From an uncultured Desulfobacterales bacterium (GTDB lineage: Bacteria; Desulfobacterota; Desulfobacteria; Desulfobacterales; JAFDCJ01): a stretch of 33,628 bases of DNA. Shown here one piece after another: positions 7,600 through 16,474 of this stretch; within the stretch, counting starts at the first letter, position 1, and every line of letters starts with the position of its first letter. The DNA is taken from the NCBI GenBank assembly GCA_945787595.1, contig CALZJV010000090.1, forward strand, positions 1 to 33,628, in the 5' to 3' direction. The notes beneath the pieces were generated by a model. That model saw only the letters and a list, made by a program, of their open reading frames with translations, was not told where the DNA came from and did not search any database. A program made the translations under genes and the position numbers.

Positions 7600-9174
7600 A
7601 TGAGAATTTTTTTTATATTTCAGGGATTGCGATCGGCCGCAGGCGGAAAGCATGACACAGATTTTGAACAAAATATCGTAGTTTGGATGGACACGAATAA
7701 ATTTTTCAGCAGACCCTCATATTGGAAAAATAATCTGTCAATGATCACCAAATCCCCTGAAGAAAGCATTAAGCCGTTTCGACTGGTCAAGTATTTTACA
7801 TTCACCGGGCTGATCGTTATTTTTTTGGTTACCATTATACTATCAGTGTTCAACACCCACTGGGTCAAAGCGATGCAGCGCCAGAAAAGCGAGGATTATG
7901 CCCACAGTCTTATCGAAAATCTGAACCACCAGGTGTTTATTCAGGTTATCATTCCCATGGGATTAATTTTCGGAAAGATTCAGTTCAGCAATCAGAAACA
8001 GTTCGAACGCATGGATATGGTCGTTCGCGGCACCCTGCACAGCTTCAAAGTCGAAGCACTCAACGTATATAGTTTGGACAACACGATTTCCTATAGTTTT
8101 GATCCGGTTTTGATCGGCCGTAAAAATTTCGGAGGAACAGGATACCAACAAGCGCTCGAAGGCAAAACTACTTCAAGACTCGTTCAACGAGGTAATTTTT
8201 TCGAAATTTCACTCGGCTTTCCCAAGGAGGCACGTCTGATCACTTATGCTCCCTTGCGCGCGGAACCGAAACTGTTCAGGATCACAGGTCCGGTGCTGGG
8301 AGTGGTTGAAGTCGTACAGGATTTATCCGCGGATTATCAGACCATTCTCAGAATCCAGATTTTGGTTGTGATTACCTGCACCGCGATGATGGGTGCTCTT
8401 TTTGTTGTGTTGATTTTTGTCGTCAAGCGAGGTGAAGGCATTATTCAAAAACGGGCCATGGAAAGGCTTCGGCTCAAAGAACGCTTAAACCAGGCTGAAC
8501 GGCTTTCCGCCCTTGGGGAGATGGCGGCCGGAATATCCCATGAGATCCGCAATCCTTTGGGGATTATCAGAAGTTCCGCTGAACTTCTAAAGAAAAAAGT
8601 GACCAAAATCGATCCTACCAACACCATGCCGGATATCATTGTCGAAGAGTCCAGCCGTCTCAATAGTATCATTACCGATTTTATTAATTTCGCCAAACCC
8701 GGAAACCCTAAACTGAACCTGTGTCGTATTGAGGATGTCATCGAAAAAAATATTACGTTTCTATCAATGCAAATGAAAGAAAAAGGATACACAATAAAAA
8801 AGGACTATCAGGATTATTTGCCGGAAATACAAGCCGATGCAGACATGCTATACCAATCTTTTTTGAACATCTTCATTAATGCCATGCAGGCGATGCCCAC
8901 CGGGGGAATGATTGAGGTTGCAATTCGATCCAATAGTAAAGATGTAACCATCTACTTTGACGATGAAGGTAAAGGAATTGCCGAGGAAATTCTGGAAAAA
9001 ATCTGGGACCCATTTTTTACCACGAAGGAGATGGGAACGGGTCTGGGTCTTGGTATGGTTAAAAATATCATTGAATCCCATGGCGGCAACATACAGATTG
9101 ACAACAGAACTCATGGCGGGACGCGGGTGACTGTAGAATTGCCGGTGCAAAATCCGGGCACAGAAGGCGAATAG
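7600..9174 (+). CDS. Membrane sensor histidine kinase
   Basis: A 524-residue kinase that autophosphorylates on histidine and passes the phosphate to a response regulator. It has one membrane helix at about 66-85, an extracytoplasmic sensor region of about 160 residues, a second helix at about 250-273, a HisKA domain with SHEIRNPLG (His314) and a HATPase domain with [10 protein letters not shown] and [12 protein letters not shown]. The start is uncertain: ATG at 7600, 7687 and 7741 are all in frame and none has a good ribosome-binding site. The first ~47 residues look unlike a kinase N-terminus, so 7741 is attractive. The sigma-54 regulator gene 272 bases downstream is the obvious partner. PilS is a possible analogue, but two helices rather than six argue against true PilS. 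Confidence 0.88.
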   Translation: MRIFFIFQGLRSAAGGKHDTDFEQNIVVWMDTNKFFSRPSYWKNNLSMITKSPEESIKPFRLVKYFTFTGLIVIFLVTIILSVFNTHWVKAMQRQKSEDYAHSLIENLNHQVFIQVIIPMGLIFGKIQFSNQKQFERMDMVVRGTLHSFKVEALNVYSLDNTISYSFDPVLIGRKNFGGTGYQQALEGKTTSRLVQRGNFFEISLGFPKEARLITYAPLRAEPKLFRITGPVLGVVEVVQDLSADYQTILRIQILVVITCTAMMGALFVVLIFVVKRGEGIIQKRAMERLRLKERLNQAERLSALGEMAAGISHEIRNPLGIIRSSAELLKKKVTKIDPTNTMPDIIVEESSRLNSIITDFINFAKPGNPKLNLCRIEDVIEKNITFLSMQMKEKGYTIKKDYQDYLPEIQADADMLYQSFLNIFINAMQAMPTGGMIEVAIRSNSKDVTIYFDDEGKGIAEEILEKIWDPFFTTKEMGTGLGLGMVKNIIESHGGNIQIDNRTHGGTRVTVELPVQNPGTEGE

Positions 9175-9446
9175 TGGTGCGGATATTTGGTTGGAAGGGA
9201 AAGATGCTTAGGGTTCTCAAAGATATAAATTCACAATTTTGGAAGTTGAGGCGCCCGGCAGGCAGGACGCGGAAGCACAGCAATCCGTCGCGGCGGATTT
9301 CGAGCTTTCGCAACACAGCCGGACGGGATGCATCGGCGTCCCAAATGTGAAGCTATTTTTGAGTGAGCCTAAACTGATCGGTCCTTGGATATCGAATCCA
9401 CCTCTAGCGGAAACGGTAAAAATTATAATAGAGAGAACAGATCACT

Positions 9447-10747
9447 ATGGAAACCATTCTAATCGTTGATGATGAAAAAAATTATCTGCGTGTGCTCAGC
9501 GCAGTATTAGAAGAAGAAGGTTATGAAGTTCTGACGGCTCTCAACGGACGGGAGGCGCTTGAAATCAAAGAAACATCGGATCTGGATCTTATTCTCACCG
9601 ACATGAAGATGCCCGGCATGGACGGCATCAAGTTGCTCGAACACATCAAGGCAAAGGATCCGGATCTGCCGGTGATAATGATGACCGCCCATGGTACGGT
9701 CGATAAGGCTGTGGAGGCAATGCAAAAAGGTGCTTATAGCTATATTCTGAAACCGTTCGACAACGAACGCCTCATCATTTATGTTAAAAAAGCTGTTGCC
9801 ATGTACCAGGTGGTCAAGGAGAACCGTCGCCTGCGCGATGAGGTAAAATCCCAGTACCGCTTCGGCAATTTCATTGGAAAGAGTAAGGCCATGCGGGAAG
9901 TTTTCGAAATGATCCGGAAAGTAGCCCCGGCAAACGCCAGCGTCCTGGTTGAAGGCGAGAGTGGCACCGGCAAAGAACTGGTAGCCAAATCCATTCATTT
10001 CAACAGTCCACGCCGTGATAAACCCTTCATTGCGGTGAATTGCTCGGCCCTGTCTGAAAATCTGTTGGAAAGTGAACTTTTCGGCCACGAAAGAGGGGCT
10101 TTTACCGGGGCGGTAGCCAAGAAAAAGGGGCGCTTTGAGCTGGCCGATAACGGGACCCTGTTTCTCGATGAAATCGGGGAACTTTCCACCAGCCTCCAGG
10201 TGAAATTGCTGCGTGTACTGCAGGAAAAGGTCTTTGAACGGGTCGGAGGCACCCAAGCCATAACTGTGAACATCCGGATTATTGCGGCAACCAATAAAAA
10301 TTTAAAAGAAGAAATGATCAATGGCCGTTTCCGGAGGGATTTATTCTACCGTCTCAATGTGGTACGCATTGCTTTACCGCCGTTAAAGCAGCGACAAGAA
10401 GATATTCACCTTTTAGTCAAGATGATTACAGCTGGCCCGGTAACGTCCGTGAACTTGAAAACTTAATTGAACGGGTCATGATATTGTGCCCCCATGATAC
10501 TATCCGGATATCGGATCTACCGGCGGGTTTTAAAGATAATGTGCAAAATGCGCTGCACCTTGAAGGGATCCCGACCCATGCCAATTTGTATGAAACCCTG
10601 GCCATGATTGAAAAAGCGATGATAGAAAGGGCCTTGAAAATGGCAGATAATGTGCAAGCCCATGCGGCTTCCATGTTGGGGATCGGGAAAAGTGGTCTGA
10701 ATCAGAAAATAAAAAAGTACAATCTGGACGTCGGTTCAAAAAATTGA
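9447..10747 (+). pseudogene. NtrC-family sigma-54 response regulator, broken by deletion and frameshift
   Basis: The first frame (9447-10466) encodes a receiver domain (phospho-acceptor Asp52 in [11 protein letters not shown]) and most of an AAA+ domain: Walker A GESGTGKE (about 170-177), the sigma-54 contact motif GAFTGA (217-222) and Walker [11 protein letters not shown]. After [10 protein letters not shown] (residue 325, near 10421) homology ends and a stop follows at 10466. The next frame resumes from 10424 with [18 protein letters not shown] and a Fis-type helix-turn-helix (AASMLGIGKSGLNQKIKKYN), ending at 10747. Roughly 27-30 residues of the AAA+ lid are missing. As read, the regulator would have no DNA-binding domain. 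It would otherwise be the natural activator of the pilM sigma-54 promoter. Confidence 0.85.
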
Positions 10748-11136
10748 AGATTGAATATTGTAACCGTTCACAGGTTCAGGCCTGCCCTGGCCTCCGGCTC
10801 GTAGCCTACGCCTCGGAGAGCGCGACTGCTTTTGAATACGTTTGGAGTGCCATCAAGCCGATGCGACCGTCAGATCAATGGAATTCGTATATGATCCAGG
10901 TTTGGGCCAGGGGTTCAACGTTCAGGGTTAAGGACAAAGAAGGCATTAAAGACCCGAGGTCCTCGTTAAAAATGCTCATTTTCCCAAATAATTGTTAATT
11001 TGGCTCCAAATTTTGGATTAAGCCGGACGAAGCTGACGCTTTTCTCGTAAATACGCATCTCAAATGCAGTCCAGGGTCGAGAATGCAACCTTGAACTCCT
11101 GAACCTTTGAACCCCTGAACGCCTACAAATACTCAT
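10748..11136. other. Convergent gap with GTTCAG/CTGAAC repeat arms
   Basis: A 389-base gap between convergent genes with no credible gene. The left side has GTTCA-type words (10765-10780; also 10912-10928). The right side (11087-11122) has their complements, such as TTGAACTCCTGAACC, so the ends can pair. A GC-rich nested hairpin lies at 10792-10818: CTCCG, then CGTAG-C-CTACG, then CGGAG. CCAAAT/ATTTGG pair at 10984-11003. The gap may hold the 3' ends of both transcripts. Confidence 0.55.
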
Positions 11137-11826
11137 TTATCCTGACATTCGTTCTTTGACGAGATCGATGTAAATAAAATCTTGATGATCGGTAAGAATT
11201 TTATTATAAGCTTCCCGACTTTTTTCGTTCTCACCCAATTTGTTATATAAACGGCCCAGATGGTAAAGCGCTTCATCGCGCATTATAGGTTCCGATGCCG
11301 AAGAAATTTTTTCAAAATAGCCGACCGCAGTCGAATAGTCCTCGCTCTGCTCATATGCATAACCGAGATTGCTGAGGATTTGATGATGAATCATCGGATA
11401 TTTCGCAAATTCCGTAAGCGCTGTTTTGTATAGCTCAATGGCCTGTTTATATTTACCGGCGTCATAACAGATATTGGCATAAATTAATCGAGCAAGTTTT
11501 GCGCTCTCTTTTCCTTCATATTTGTTAAAAATAAATTGGAAATCCTCCGATACCTCACCAAAAACTTCATCCGGCTGCTTTTCTGCTTTTATGCTGTTGT
11601 ACTTCGTGAGGCTTTTATCCAGCAACGCTGAGGCGTTGTTTTCCGCCCGGATTGAAAAAAATCGAATCCCGGAAATTATCACCGCCAGAACCAGGATAAT
11701 ACCCAAAGCATAGGTTAGGTGGGTTTTATACTCGATAGCCAGTTTGATCAGTTTGGATGAAATAGTTAAAAACTCGTCCGGTTTCTTTAACAATTCTTTG
11801 CGGGTTTTCTTTCGCTTTTTCGCCAT
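11137..11826 (-). CDS. Membrane-anchored TPR protein
   Basis: 229 residues. A very basic N-terminus (AKKRKKTRKELLKK) is followed by one membrane helix at about 37-58 (LTYALGIILVLAVIISGI), then a TPR-rich domain with repeats such as KYKQAIELYKTALTEF and DYSTAVGYFEKI. The topology (basic tail inside, TPR outside) resembles YfgM-type helpers of periplasmic protein folding, but the similarity is only architectural. GGAG lies close before the ATG. Last gene of the minus-strand cluster, 117 bases after the kinase gene. Confidence 0.75.
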   Translation of the reverse strand: MAKKRKKTRKELLKKPDEFLTISSKLIKLAIEYKTHLTYALGIILVLAVIISGIRFFSIRAENNASALLDKSLTKYNSIKAEKQPDEVFGEVSEDFQFIFNKYEGKESAKLARLIYANICYDAGKYKQAIELYKTALTEFAKYPMIHHQILSNLGYAYEQSEDYSTAVGYFEKISSASEPIMRDEALYHLGRLYNKLGENEKSREAYNKILTDHQDFIYIDLVKERMSG

Positions 11827-11943
11827 TGGTGCTCCTGATTACTTCTTTGTTGAAATTTTATCTCTTTTTTAGCCGCACACCGGCATCCAAATTTCACACC
11901 AGCAATATTCTCCGCTGCGCATTCCAGAATTAAATTTTCTCCG

Positions 11944-12933
11944 TCAATCCAGAAATTTCCGAATCCGCTCCCATCCATCATCCGGTATATTAGCGCCGAC
12001 GACCTGACATACTTCATAACCACATGCAGAACCCAGCCGGCCACATTTTTCAAGTGAGTAGCCTTTGACAAGTCCATACAAAAATCCGGCGGCCCACATG
12101 TCGCCGGCACCGGTCGTGTCCAGGGCATCGCCATCTCCCATTGACTGGATGGCAATGGTACTTCCGGCATGAGAAACATAGCTTCCACGGCGCCCGACTT
12201 TAAGGACTGCAATATCCGCCTGCTCGGAAATCGCTTCAATGGCAAGGTGCTCATCTGAGTACCCCGTAAATGCAAAGGCTTCATCTTCATTGGCGATAAG
12301 AATATCCACATAGGAATCAACGAGTTGTTCAATCAGTTCTTTTGATTCTTCGACCACCGTAAAACTTGCCAGGTCTAGAGAAATCTTGGCACCGGCCGAT
12401 TTTGCAGCGGTCAGCGCAGCCCGGATTAATTCTGGATTAAATAACAGATAACCCTCCATATGGACGACAGCGGCGTTTTTAAATAATTTTTCGGACATGT
12501 CTTCCGGTCGCGTTTCCGCCGAGGCTCCCAGATAGGTAAACATGGAGCGCTGAGCATCCGGCGAGATAATCGACAATACCCGTCCTGTGGGCGAATCGGA
12601 TCGAAACAGATCAGGCACAACATTTTGCTTTTTTAAATCACTTTCGATCAACTCCCCCATATCATCTTTTCCGCACTTGCCCACAAATCTGGCGGCCCCG
12701 CCAAGCTTGCCGATTCCGACGATGGTGTTGCAGGCCGATCCCCCCGGAACAATCTTGGCGGTGTCGGATGACATTGCCAGGGTACGTTCGATGAATTCTT
12801 TATCCACCAGGGTCATGCCACCCTTGATAGCGCCGGTTTTTTTTAAAAACTCGTCTTTTTCATGAATGAGAATGTCCACCAGCGCAGATCCAATTCCGAC
12901 GATTGACTGACGGTTATTTTTAAGAAATCGCAA
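11944..12933 (-). CDS. PfkB-family carbohydrate/nucleoside kinase, adenosine-kinase-like
   Basis: About 329 residues, full length for the family. It has the N-terminal GIGSALVDILI stretch, the GGSACNT substrate loop and the C-terminal LDTTGAGDMWAAGFLYG motif holding the anion hole and catalytic Asp. The substrate cannot be read from sequence; adenosine-kinase-like members have this layout, but ribokinase or another sugar kinase is possible. The frame starts with TTG (12933-12931), preceded by AGGTTAGGATAAA, and the next Met is well inside the fold, so TTG is probably the true start. The SH3b gene ends 19 bases upstream. Confidence 0.88.
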   Translation of the reverse strand: MRFLKNNRQSIVGIGSALVDILIHEKDEFLKKTGAIKGGMTLVDKEFIERTLAMSSDTAKIVPGGSACNTIVGIGKLGGAARFVGKCGKDDMGELIESDLKKQNVVPDLFRSDSPTGRVLSIISPDAQRSMFTYLGASAETRPEDMSEKLFKNAAVVHMEGYLLFNPELIRAALTAAKSAGAKISLDLASFTVVEESKELIEQLVDSYVDILIANEDEAFAFTGYSDEHLAIEAISEQADIAVLKVGRRGSYVSHAGSTIAIQSMGDGDALDTTGAGDMWAAGFLYGLVKGYSLEKCGRLGSACGYEVCQVVGANIPDDGWERIRKFLD

Positions 12934-12952
12934 TTTATCCTAACCTCTCATT

Positions 12953-13402
12953 TCACCAGACGAGGGTATCGAAGATCCAGCCACGGTCCCCGTCTGTATG
13001 TTCGACGTGCATCCAGCGGCCCTTATGCTCGAGAACTTTAAATGGAATTCCCTTTTCCACACTGAAAAGTATTTTATCTTTGGTACTCGGTCCGGATCGG
13101 ATGTTGCAAAGATCCTTTTTAGTGATAACCGCCGGGACATTGCCAACCAGGGTTTTGTGCACCCAGCCTTTGTCATCCTCAAAATCCCGGAAAAAATACC
13201 ATGAATCTGATTTTTTAATCACAAAAATGGGATGATATTTTTCCACTTTCCATAAAATATCAGATTTGCTGTCGGGTCCGGAACGGATGTTGGCCACATT
13301 TGCAATGATTGTTAACCGTTCAGCCATGGCAGAACCGGCATTGATGATAATTAGAAAGATTAAAAATATTTGACAGCATCTCATGGCAATGAATTTGTCC
13401 AT
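12953..13402 (-). CDS. Exported protein with two SH3b domains
   Basis: 149 residues. The start at 13402 is preferred because GGGAG lies 5 bases upstream within the 10-base gap after the phosphatase gene, and it gives a clean signal peptide (hydrophobic CCQIFLIFLIIINAGSAMA, cut near residue 27). Two bacterial SH3 repeats follow, each with an N-IRSGP motif (VANIRSGPDSKSDILWKV and LCNIRSGPSTKDKILFSV) and a G-W end. Such domains usually bind peptidoglycan or protein partners in the periplasm. The frame is open up to 13450 but that start has no support. Confidence 0.85.
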   Translation of the reverse strand: MDKFIAMRCCQIFLIFLIIINAGSAMAERLTIIANVANIRSGPDSKSDILWKVEKYHPIFVIKKSDSWYFFRDFEDDKGWVHKTLVGNVPAVITKKDLCNIRSGPSTKDKILFSVEKGIPFKVLEHKGRWMHVEHTDGDRGWIFDTLVW

Positions 13403-13412
13403 CCTTACTCCC

Positions 13413-14048
13413 TTAAGTTTTGAAGAAAACGAGGTCCGGCAACTGAACACAGGTCAGTGCATTGCCGTAGACCGCTCCGGTATCAATGCCGATTTTATTT
13501 GGCTCCACCAGCGGTTTCTTTAGTGGCGTATGACCGAATATCACGCGTTTGCCAAAATCATATTTGGTGGAGATAAATTTATCTCGAATCCATAGCAGGT
13601 CCTGAGGCTTCTGGGATTCCAAAGGTACCCGTGGGCGAAGACCGGCGTGTACGAAAATGAATTCTTCGGTTTCGTAAAACAGTCTCAGAGATTTAAAAAA
13701 ATCCATGTGGTCAGGGGGAATCGGATAAAAGTCGGATTGAACGGGTTTTGTCAGGTAGCTGTCAAGGGTTTGCTGTCCGCCGTTTAACAAATAGGTGAGA
13801 CGGTCATCACCGTTTATAAATTTGTCGAGCATATCCTCATGATTACCTTTTAAAAAAATGACCCCCGGGACGCGATTTTTCAATTGCATCAGATAGTCGA
13901 CCACCTCAACCGAATGCGGTCCCCGGTCAATATAATCTCCGATAAATACCAGGGTATCATGGGAAAAGTCGATTGGTATTTTATCCATCAGCGTCTTCAG
14001 TCGGTCATAAGAGCCATGGATATCCCCTATTGCAAATATTTTTTTCAT
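13413..14048 (-). CDS. PPP-family metallophosphatase (Ser/Thr phosphatase or ApaH-like)
   Basis: 211 residues, cytoplasmic. All PPP metal-site motifs are visible in order: GDIHGSYDRL at residue 8, GDYIDRGPHS at about 37, GNHEDM at about 68, HAGLRP at about 140 and GHTP at about 175. It dephosphorylates phosphoproteins or diadenosine polyphosphates; the sequence alone does not decide which. The gene starts one base after the radical SAM stop codon, so they are probably translated together. Confidence 0.88.
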   Translation of the reverse strand: MKKIFAIGDIHGSYDRLKTLMDKIPIDFSHDTLVFIGDYIDRGPHSVEVVDYLMQLKNRVPGVIFLKGNHEDMLDKFINGDDRLTYLLNGGQQTLDSYLTKPVQSDFYPIPPDHMDFFKSLRLFYETEEFIFVHAGLRPRVPLESQKPQDLLWIRDKFISTKYDFGKRVIFGHTPLKKPLVEPNKIGIDTGAVYGNALTCVQLPDLVFFKT

Positions 14049-14049
14049 A

Positions 14050-14985
14050 CTATCGAAACCAAAACATCCGGCGAGGCTGATCTAGTCGGGTAATACCTTC
14101 CTGTTTAGCAGCTTTTACCGCCATGTGATACTCTTTTGGTAAGAGAGGAGAATTGAGTTCTTTGATCTCAGCCGCTCTGCCACAAGGCCTGTATTGTGAC
14201 ATGACGTTGACATAGCTGTCTGGAGATATGTGCTGAGCGATAAATCTCATGATCTCACCGGTTCCTGCCAGACCGTTCGGTAAAACCAAATGGCGGATTA
14301 ACAGACCGCGGCATGCAATTCCTGCATCATCGACCTGCAGATCACCCACTTGTTGATGCATCTCCATCAGGGCCTTTTGGGCCACTTCCGGGTAATCACC
14401 GGCCTGACAGGTGATTTCGGCCACATGGGAATCCCAGAATTTAAAGTCCGGCATGTATATGTCAAACACACCATCCAAGAGTTTTAGTGTCTCAATACGA
14501 TCATACCCGCCGGTGTTGAAAACCAGAGGAATCGACAGTCCGTTCTGCACTGCGACCTCAACAGCGGACAGGATCTGAGGTACAACATGTGTGGGTGTTA
14601 CAAAATTTATGTTGTGACAGCCCTGATTCTGCAAAACGAGCATTATGTCGGCAAGCTCCTCATCAGATATCTGTCGGCCGCTACCCTGGTGACTGATGTC
14701 GTAATTCTGGCAAAATATGCACAACAAATTGCAGTGGGTAAAAAAAATGGTGCCGGAACCATGGGTTCCGACCAGCGGCTCTTCTTCCCCAAAATGCGGA
14801 TTGTAACTGGACACCCAGGCGAGGTTAGCTGTCTTGCAGGTTCCCGTTTCGCCGAAAAGTCGATCAACGCCACATTCTCTGGGGCAAAGGACGCAGGACG
14901 TTAAGAGGCTGTGAGCTTTTGCTATCTTTTCTTTGAGTAAACCTTGCTCAAAAGTTTTGATGTATGCCGGTTCAAATGATGACAT
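14050..14985 (-). CDS. Radical SAM protein, PflX / COG1313-like
   Basis: 311 residues. The radical SAM 4Fe-4S motif is CNLLCIFC (Cys85, 89, 92). An extra N-terminal cysteine set (CVLCPREC and GTCKTA, about 31-50) is typical of the PflX-type branch of activase-like proteins. The substrate of this branch is not known to me, so no reaction is claimed. It is unlike the glycyl-radical activase at 22370-23275. Start ATG at 14985 has no clear ribosome-binding site; the Fur-FeoA gene ends 33 bases upstream. Confidence 0.85.
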   Translation of the reverse strand: MSSFEPAYIKTFEQGLLKEKIAKAHSLLTSCVLCPRECGVDRLFGETGTCKTANLAWVSSYNPHFGEEEPLVGTHGSGTIFFTHCNLLCIFCQNYDISHQGSGRQISDEELADIMLVLQNQGCHNINFVTPTHVVPQILSAVEVAVQNGLSIPLVFNTGGYDRIETLKLLDGVFDIYMPDFKFWDSHVAEITCQAGDYPEVAQKALMEMHQQVGDLQVDDAGIACRGLLIRHLVLPNGLAGTGEIMRFIAQHISPDSYVNVMSQYRPCGRAAEIKELNSPLLPKEYHMAVKAAKQEGITRLDQPRRMFWFR

Positions 14986-15018
14986 GATTTCATATGAGAT
15001 GGGCTTAGAAAACCGTTT

Positions 15019-15699
15019 CTATGGGTTATCGGATTCTACGATAATCTTTTCGGCCAGGCCTCGTCCTAGCACATACCGTTTTAGATCGACCGCAACGGCC
15101 AGCTGTCCAAATCCATTATTGGTAATCACCTCAATTTTATCTCCTTTGCGCAAGCCCATGGTCAACAGCCTCATTTTAGCGCCGGCACCACCGTTTATCT
15201 CCTTGATTACCAATCGTTCGCCCGGCTTGGCCAGTAATAGAGACATCGCCTGGATACGTTCTTTAAGGCAGTTCGCACAAATTCCGTATATTTCTAATTT
15301 GTGCTGCAGCATGTGAAATCCATAGGCTGCTGCTATCTTAATCTGCAACTGCTCGATTTGATCTTCCTCGAATTCAAGAATTTTTCTGCATTTCGTACAG
15401 ATCAGGTGGTCGTGGTGTTGACCCAGATGTCGGTGCTCGTATAAAACCACGCCATTATTAAACCGACTTTTGTGAGCAAAACCAAAGCGGCACATCAATT
15501 TAAGCGTTTCTCTGACAAACTCCGGTTCCAGTTCCCACCCGTTTTCTTCAAGCTGATAAACGATTTCGTCGACCGTAACATGCTTTTCAATCTGCAGAAA
15601 AGCTTCCAACACTTTGAAGTGGTCTTCGAAGTTGTCTATATGTTCCTGTTTAAACAGCTTTTTAAATTGATGCTTTTCTTGAACATGCAGTTGCTTCAT
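15019..15699 (-). CDS. Fur-family regulator fused to a FeoA domain
   Basis: 226 residues. Residues about 1-148 are Fur-like: a winged helix (VTVDEIVYQLEENG) and a dimer/metal domain with HHDH at 95-98, CTKC at 101-104 and CANC at 141-144. Residues about 150-222 are a FeoA (SH3-like) domain, with INGGAGAKMRLLTMGLRKGDKIEVI. Fur proteins repress genes with ferrous iron or another metal; FeoA assists FeoB ferrous iron uptake. The fusion suggests a metal-sensing regulator with an added binding domain. No feoB is present in the window. It follows the zinc-ribbon gene after 15 bases. Confidence 0.9.
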   Translation of the reverse strand: MKQLHVQEKHQFKKLFKQEHIDNFEDHFKVLEAFLQIEKHVTVDEIVYQLEENGWELEPEFVRETLKLMCRFGFAHKSRFNNGVVLYEHRHLGQHHDHLICTKCRKILEFEEDQIEQLQIKIAAAYGFHMLQHKLEIYGICANCLKERIQAMSLLLAKPGERLVIKEINGGAGAKMRLLTMGLRKGDKIEVITNNGFGQLAVAVDLKRYVLGRGLAEKIIVESDNP

Positions 15700-15714
15700 T
15701 TAATATCCAAAAAT

Positions 15715-15960
15715 CTAACGACTGTGTCCGGGTAAATTGTAGGTTGTGCAGGTGCCACTTGGACAAGACCGAGTATGCGATTGGGCATTATCGCTTTTAG
15801 TTGATGCACAGCCCATGGAATGCCCCGAAACACTTAAAACGCGTTCAAAATCCTCGGACTCGCATTTGGGACATCTGAGTTCCACTTGATCATCCTGGTT
15901 AATTGACAGAAATTCAAAACATTCATTACATTTTAAGCATCTGAATTCATAAATCGGCAT
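15715..15960 (-). CDS. FmdB-type small zinc-ribbon protein
   Basis: 81 residues beginning MPIYEFRCLKCNECFEF, the hallmark of FmdB-like regulators. Zinc ligands are CLKC (8-11) and CPKC (about 30-33). The tail has three more cysteines and is Ser/Thr-rich. AAGGA lies 9 bases before the ATG. First gene of the minus-strand cluster; function unknown beyond presumed metal or nucleic-acid binding. Confidence 0.88.
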   Translation of the reverse strand: MPIYEFRCLKCNECFEFLSINQDDQVELRCPKCESEDFERVLSVSGHSMGCASTKSDNAQSHTRSCPSGTCTTYNLPGHSR

Positions 15961-16013
15961 ATTGCGCTTCCTTTAGCGTGGGATAATGGTCTTAGGCCCT
16001 TACCGGCATTTTT

Positions 16014-16053
16014 CTGACAACATGTTGTAAGAAAATAAGGTTTCAGGTGTCAG
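16014..16053 (+). repeat. CTGACAACAT...CAGGTGTCAG element, copy 1
   Basis: CTGACAACATGTTGTAA at 16014-16030, then CAGGTGTCAG at 16044-16053. The first part contains the 12-base palindrome ACAACATGTTGT. An inverted copy with one mismatch in the first 17 bases is at 24327-24368. Confidence 0.6.
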
Positions 16054-16080
16054 TGTTCAGGTTTCAGGAATTAAAAAATT

Positions 16081-16187
16081 TCAAATAACAAATCACAATG
16101 ACCGAAATTTAAAATTCCAAACAATTGGTTTTTGATCTTATTTGAGATTTGGATATTGTAATTTGGTGCTTGTAATTTGTTATTTCC
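16081..16187. repeat. AT-rich palindromic repeat, family A copy 1
   Basis: The outer arms AAATAACAAAT (16083-16093) and ATTTGTTATTT (16175-16185) pair perfectly and pairing continues imperfectly inward. The left arm carries AATGACCGAAATT; the right arm, read in reverse complement, carries AAGCACCAAATT. The same left/right difference is seen at 27873-28031 and 29551-29690. Confidence 0.75.
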
Positions 16188-16394
16188 GGTTTATCCGGGC
16201 TAAGTTTAACCTATTAATATTATTTACCTGGCAACAGATTGTCAAGGAATTGATAAATCAACTGGAAATCTATCAAAAAAAGATGACAGGTCTAAAAACG
16301 AGACTTAGTTTTTATTGAGCTGGAACTAGGTGGTTTCACTCCAATTGGAACGGTGGGTCTCAAGAAAGTGGCATTCAAAGCGCATATCTTTGCA

Positions 16395-16427
16395 TTGACT
16401 TTATATGGCCACAAAAAGTACTATAAT
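16395..16427 (+). promoter_or_regulatory. Possible promoter for the COG3146-like gene
   Basis: A perfect TATAAT at 16422-16427 lies 48 bases before the ATG. The best -35 match, TTGACT, is 21 bases upstream of it, too far for an ordinary sigma-70 promoter, so only the -10 is persuasive. Confidence 0.25.
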
Positions 16428-16474
16428 TCCGATAAATTGTAGAAATTCAGAGATGTTAAATCATTGGTAACATT

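Larger units (their letters stand above)
15961..16474. other. 514-base divergent gap filled with repeats
   Basis: No gene is seen. From left to right it holds CTGACAACAT-type sequence (16014-16030), a CAGGTGTCAG word (16044-16053) with TTCAGGTTTCAGG, an AT-rich palindrome (16081-16187), a CCGGTTTATCCGG word (16186-16198) that recurs at 18557-18569, and a possible promoter for the gene at 16475. Confidence 0.6.

Noticed and set aside
9239..9469. A 76-codon frame between the kinase and regulator genes
   Set aside because: It runs into the regulator start in another frame, with no ribosome-binding site or family resemblance.
9507..10256. A 249-codon open frame on the minus strand inside the response regulator
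   Set aside because: It is fully antisense to conserved receiver and AAA+ motifs and its product resembles nothing known; a shadow of codon bias.
11787..12332. A 181-codon minus-strand frame overlapping the PfkB kinase and TPR genes
   Set aside because: It overlaps the DTTGAGD-containing kinase in another frame and has no recognisable features.
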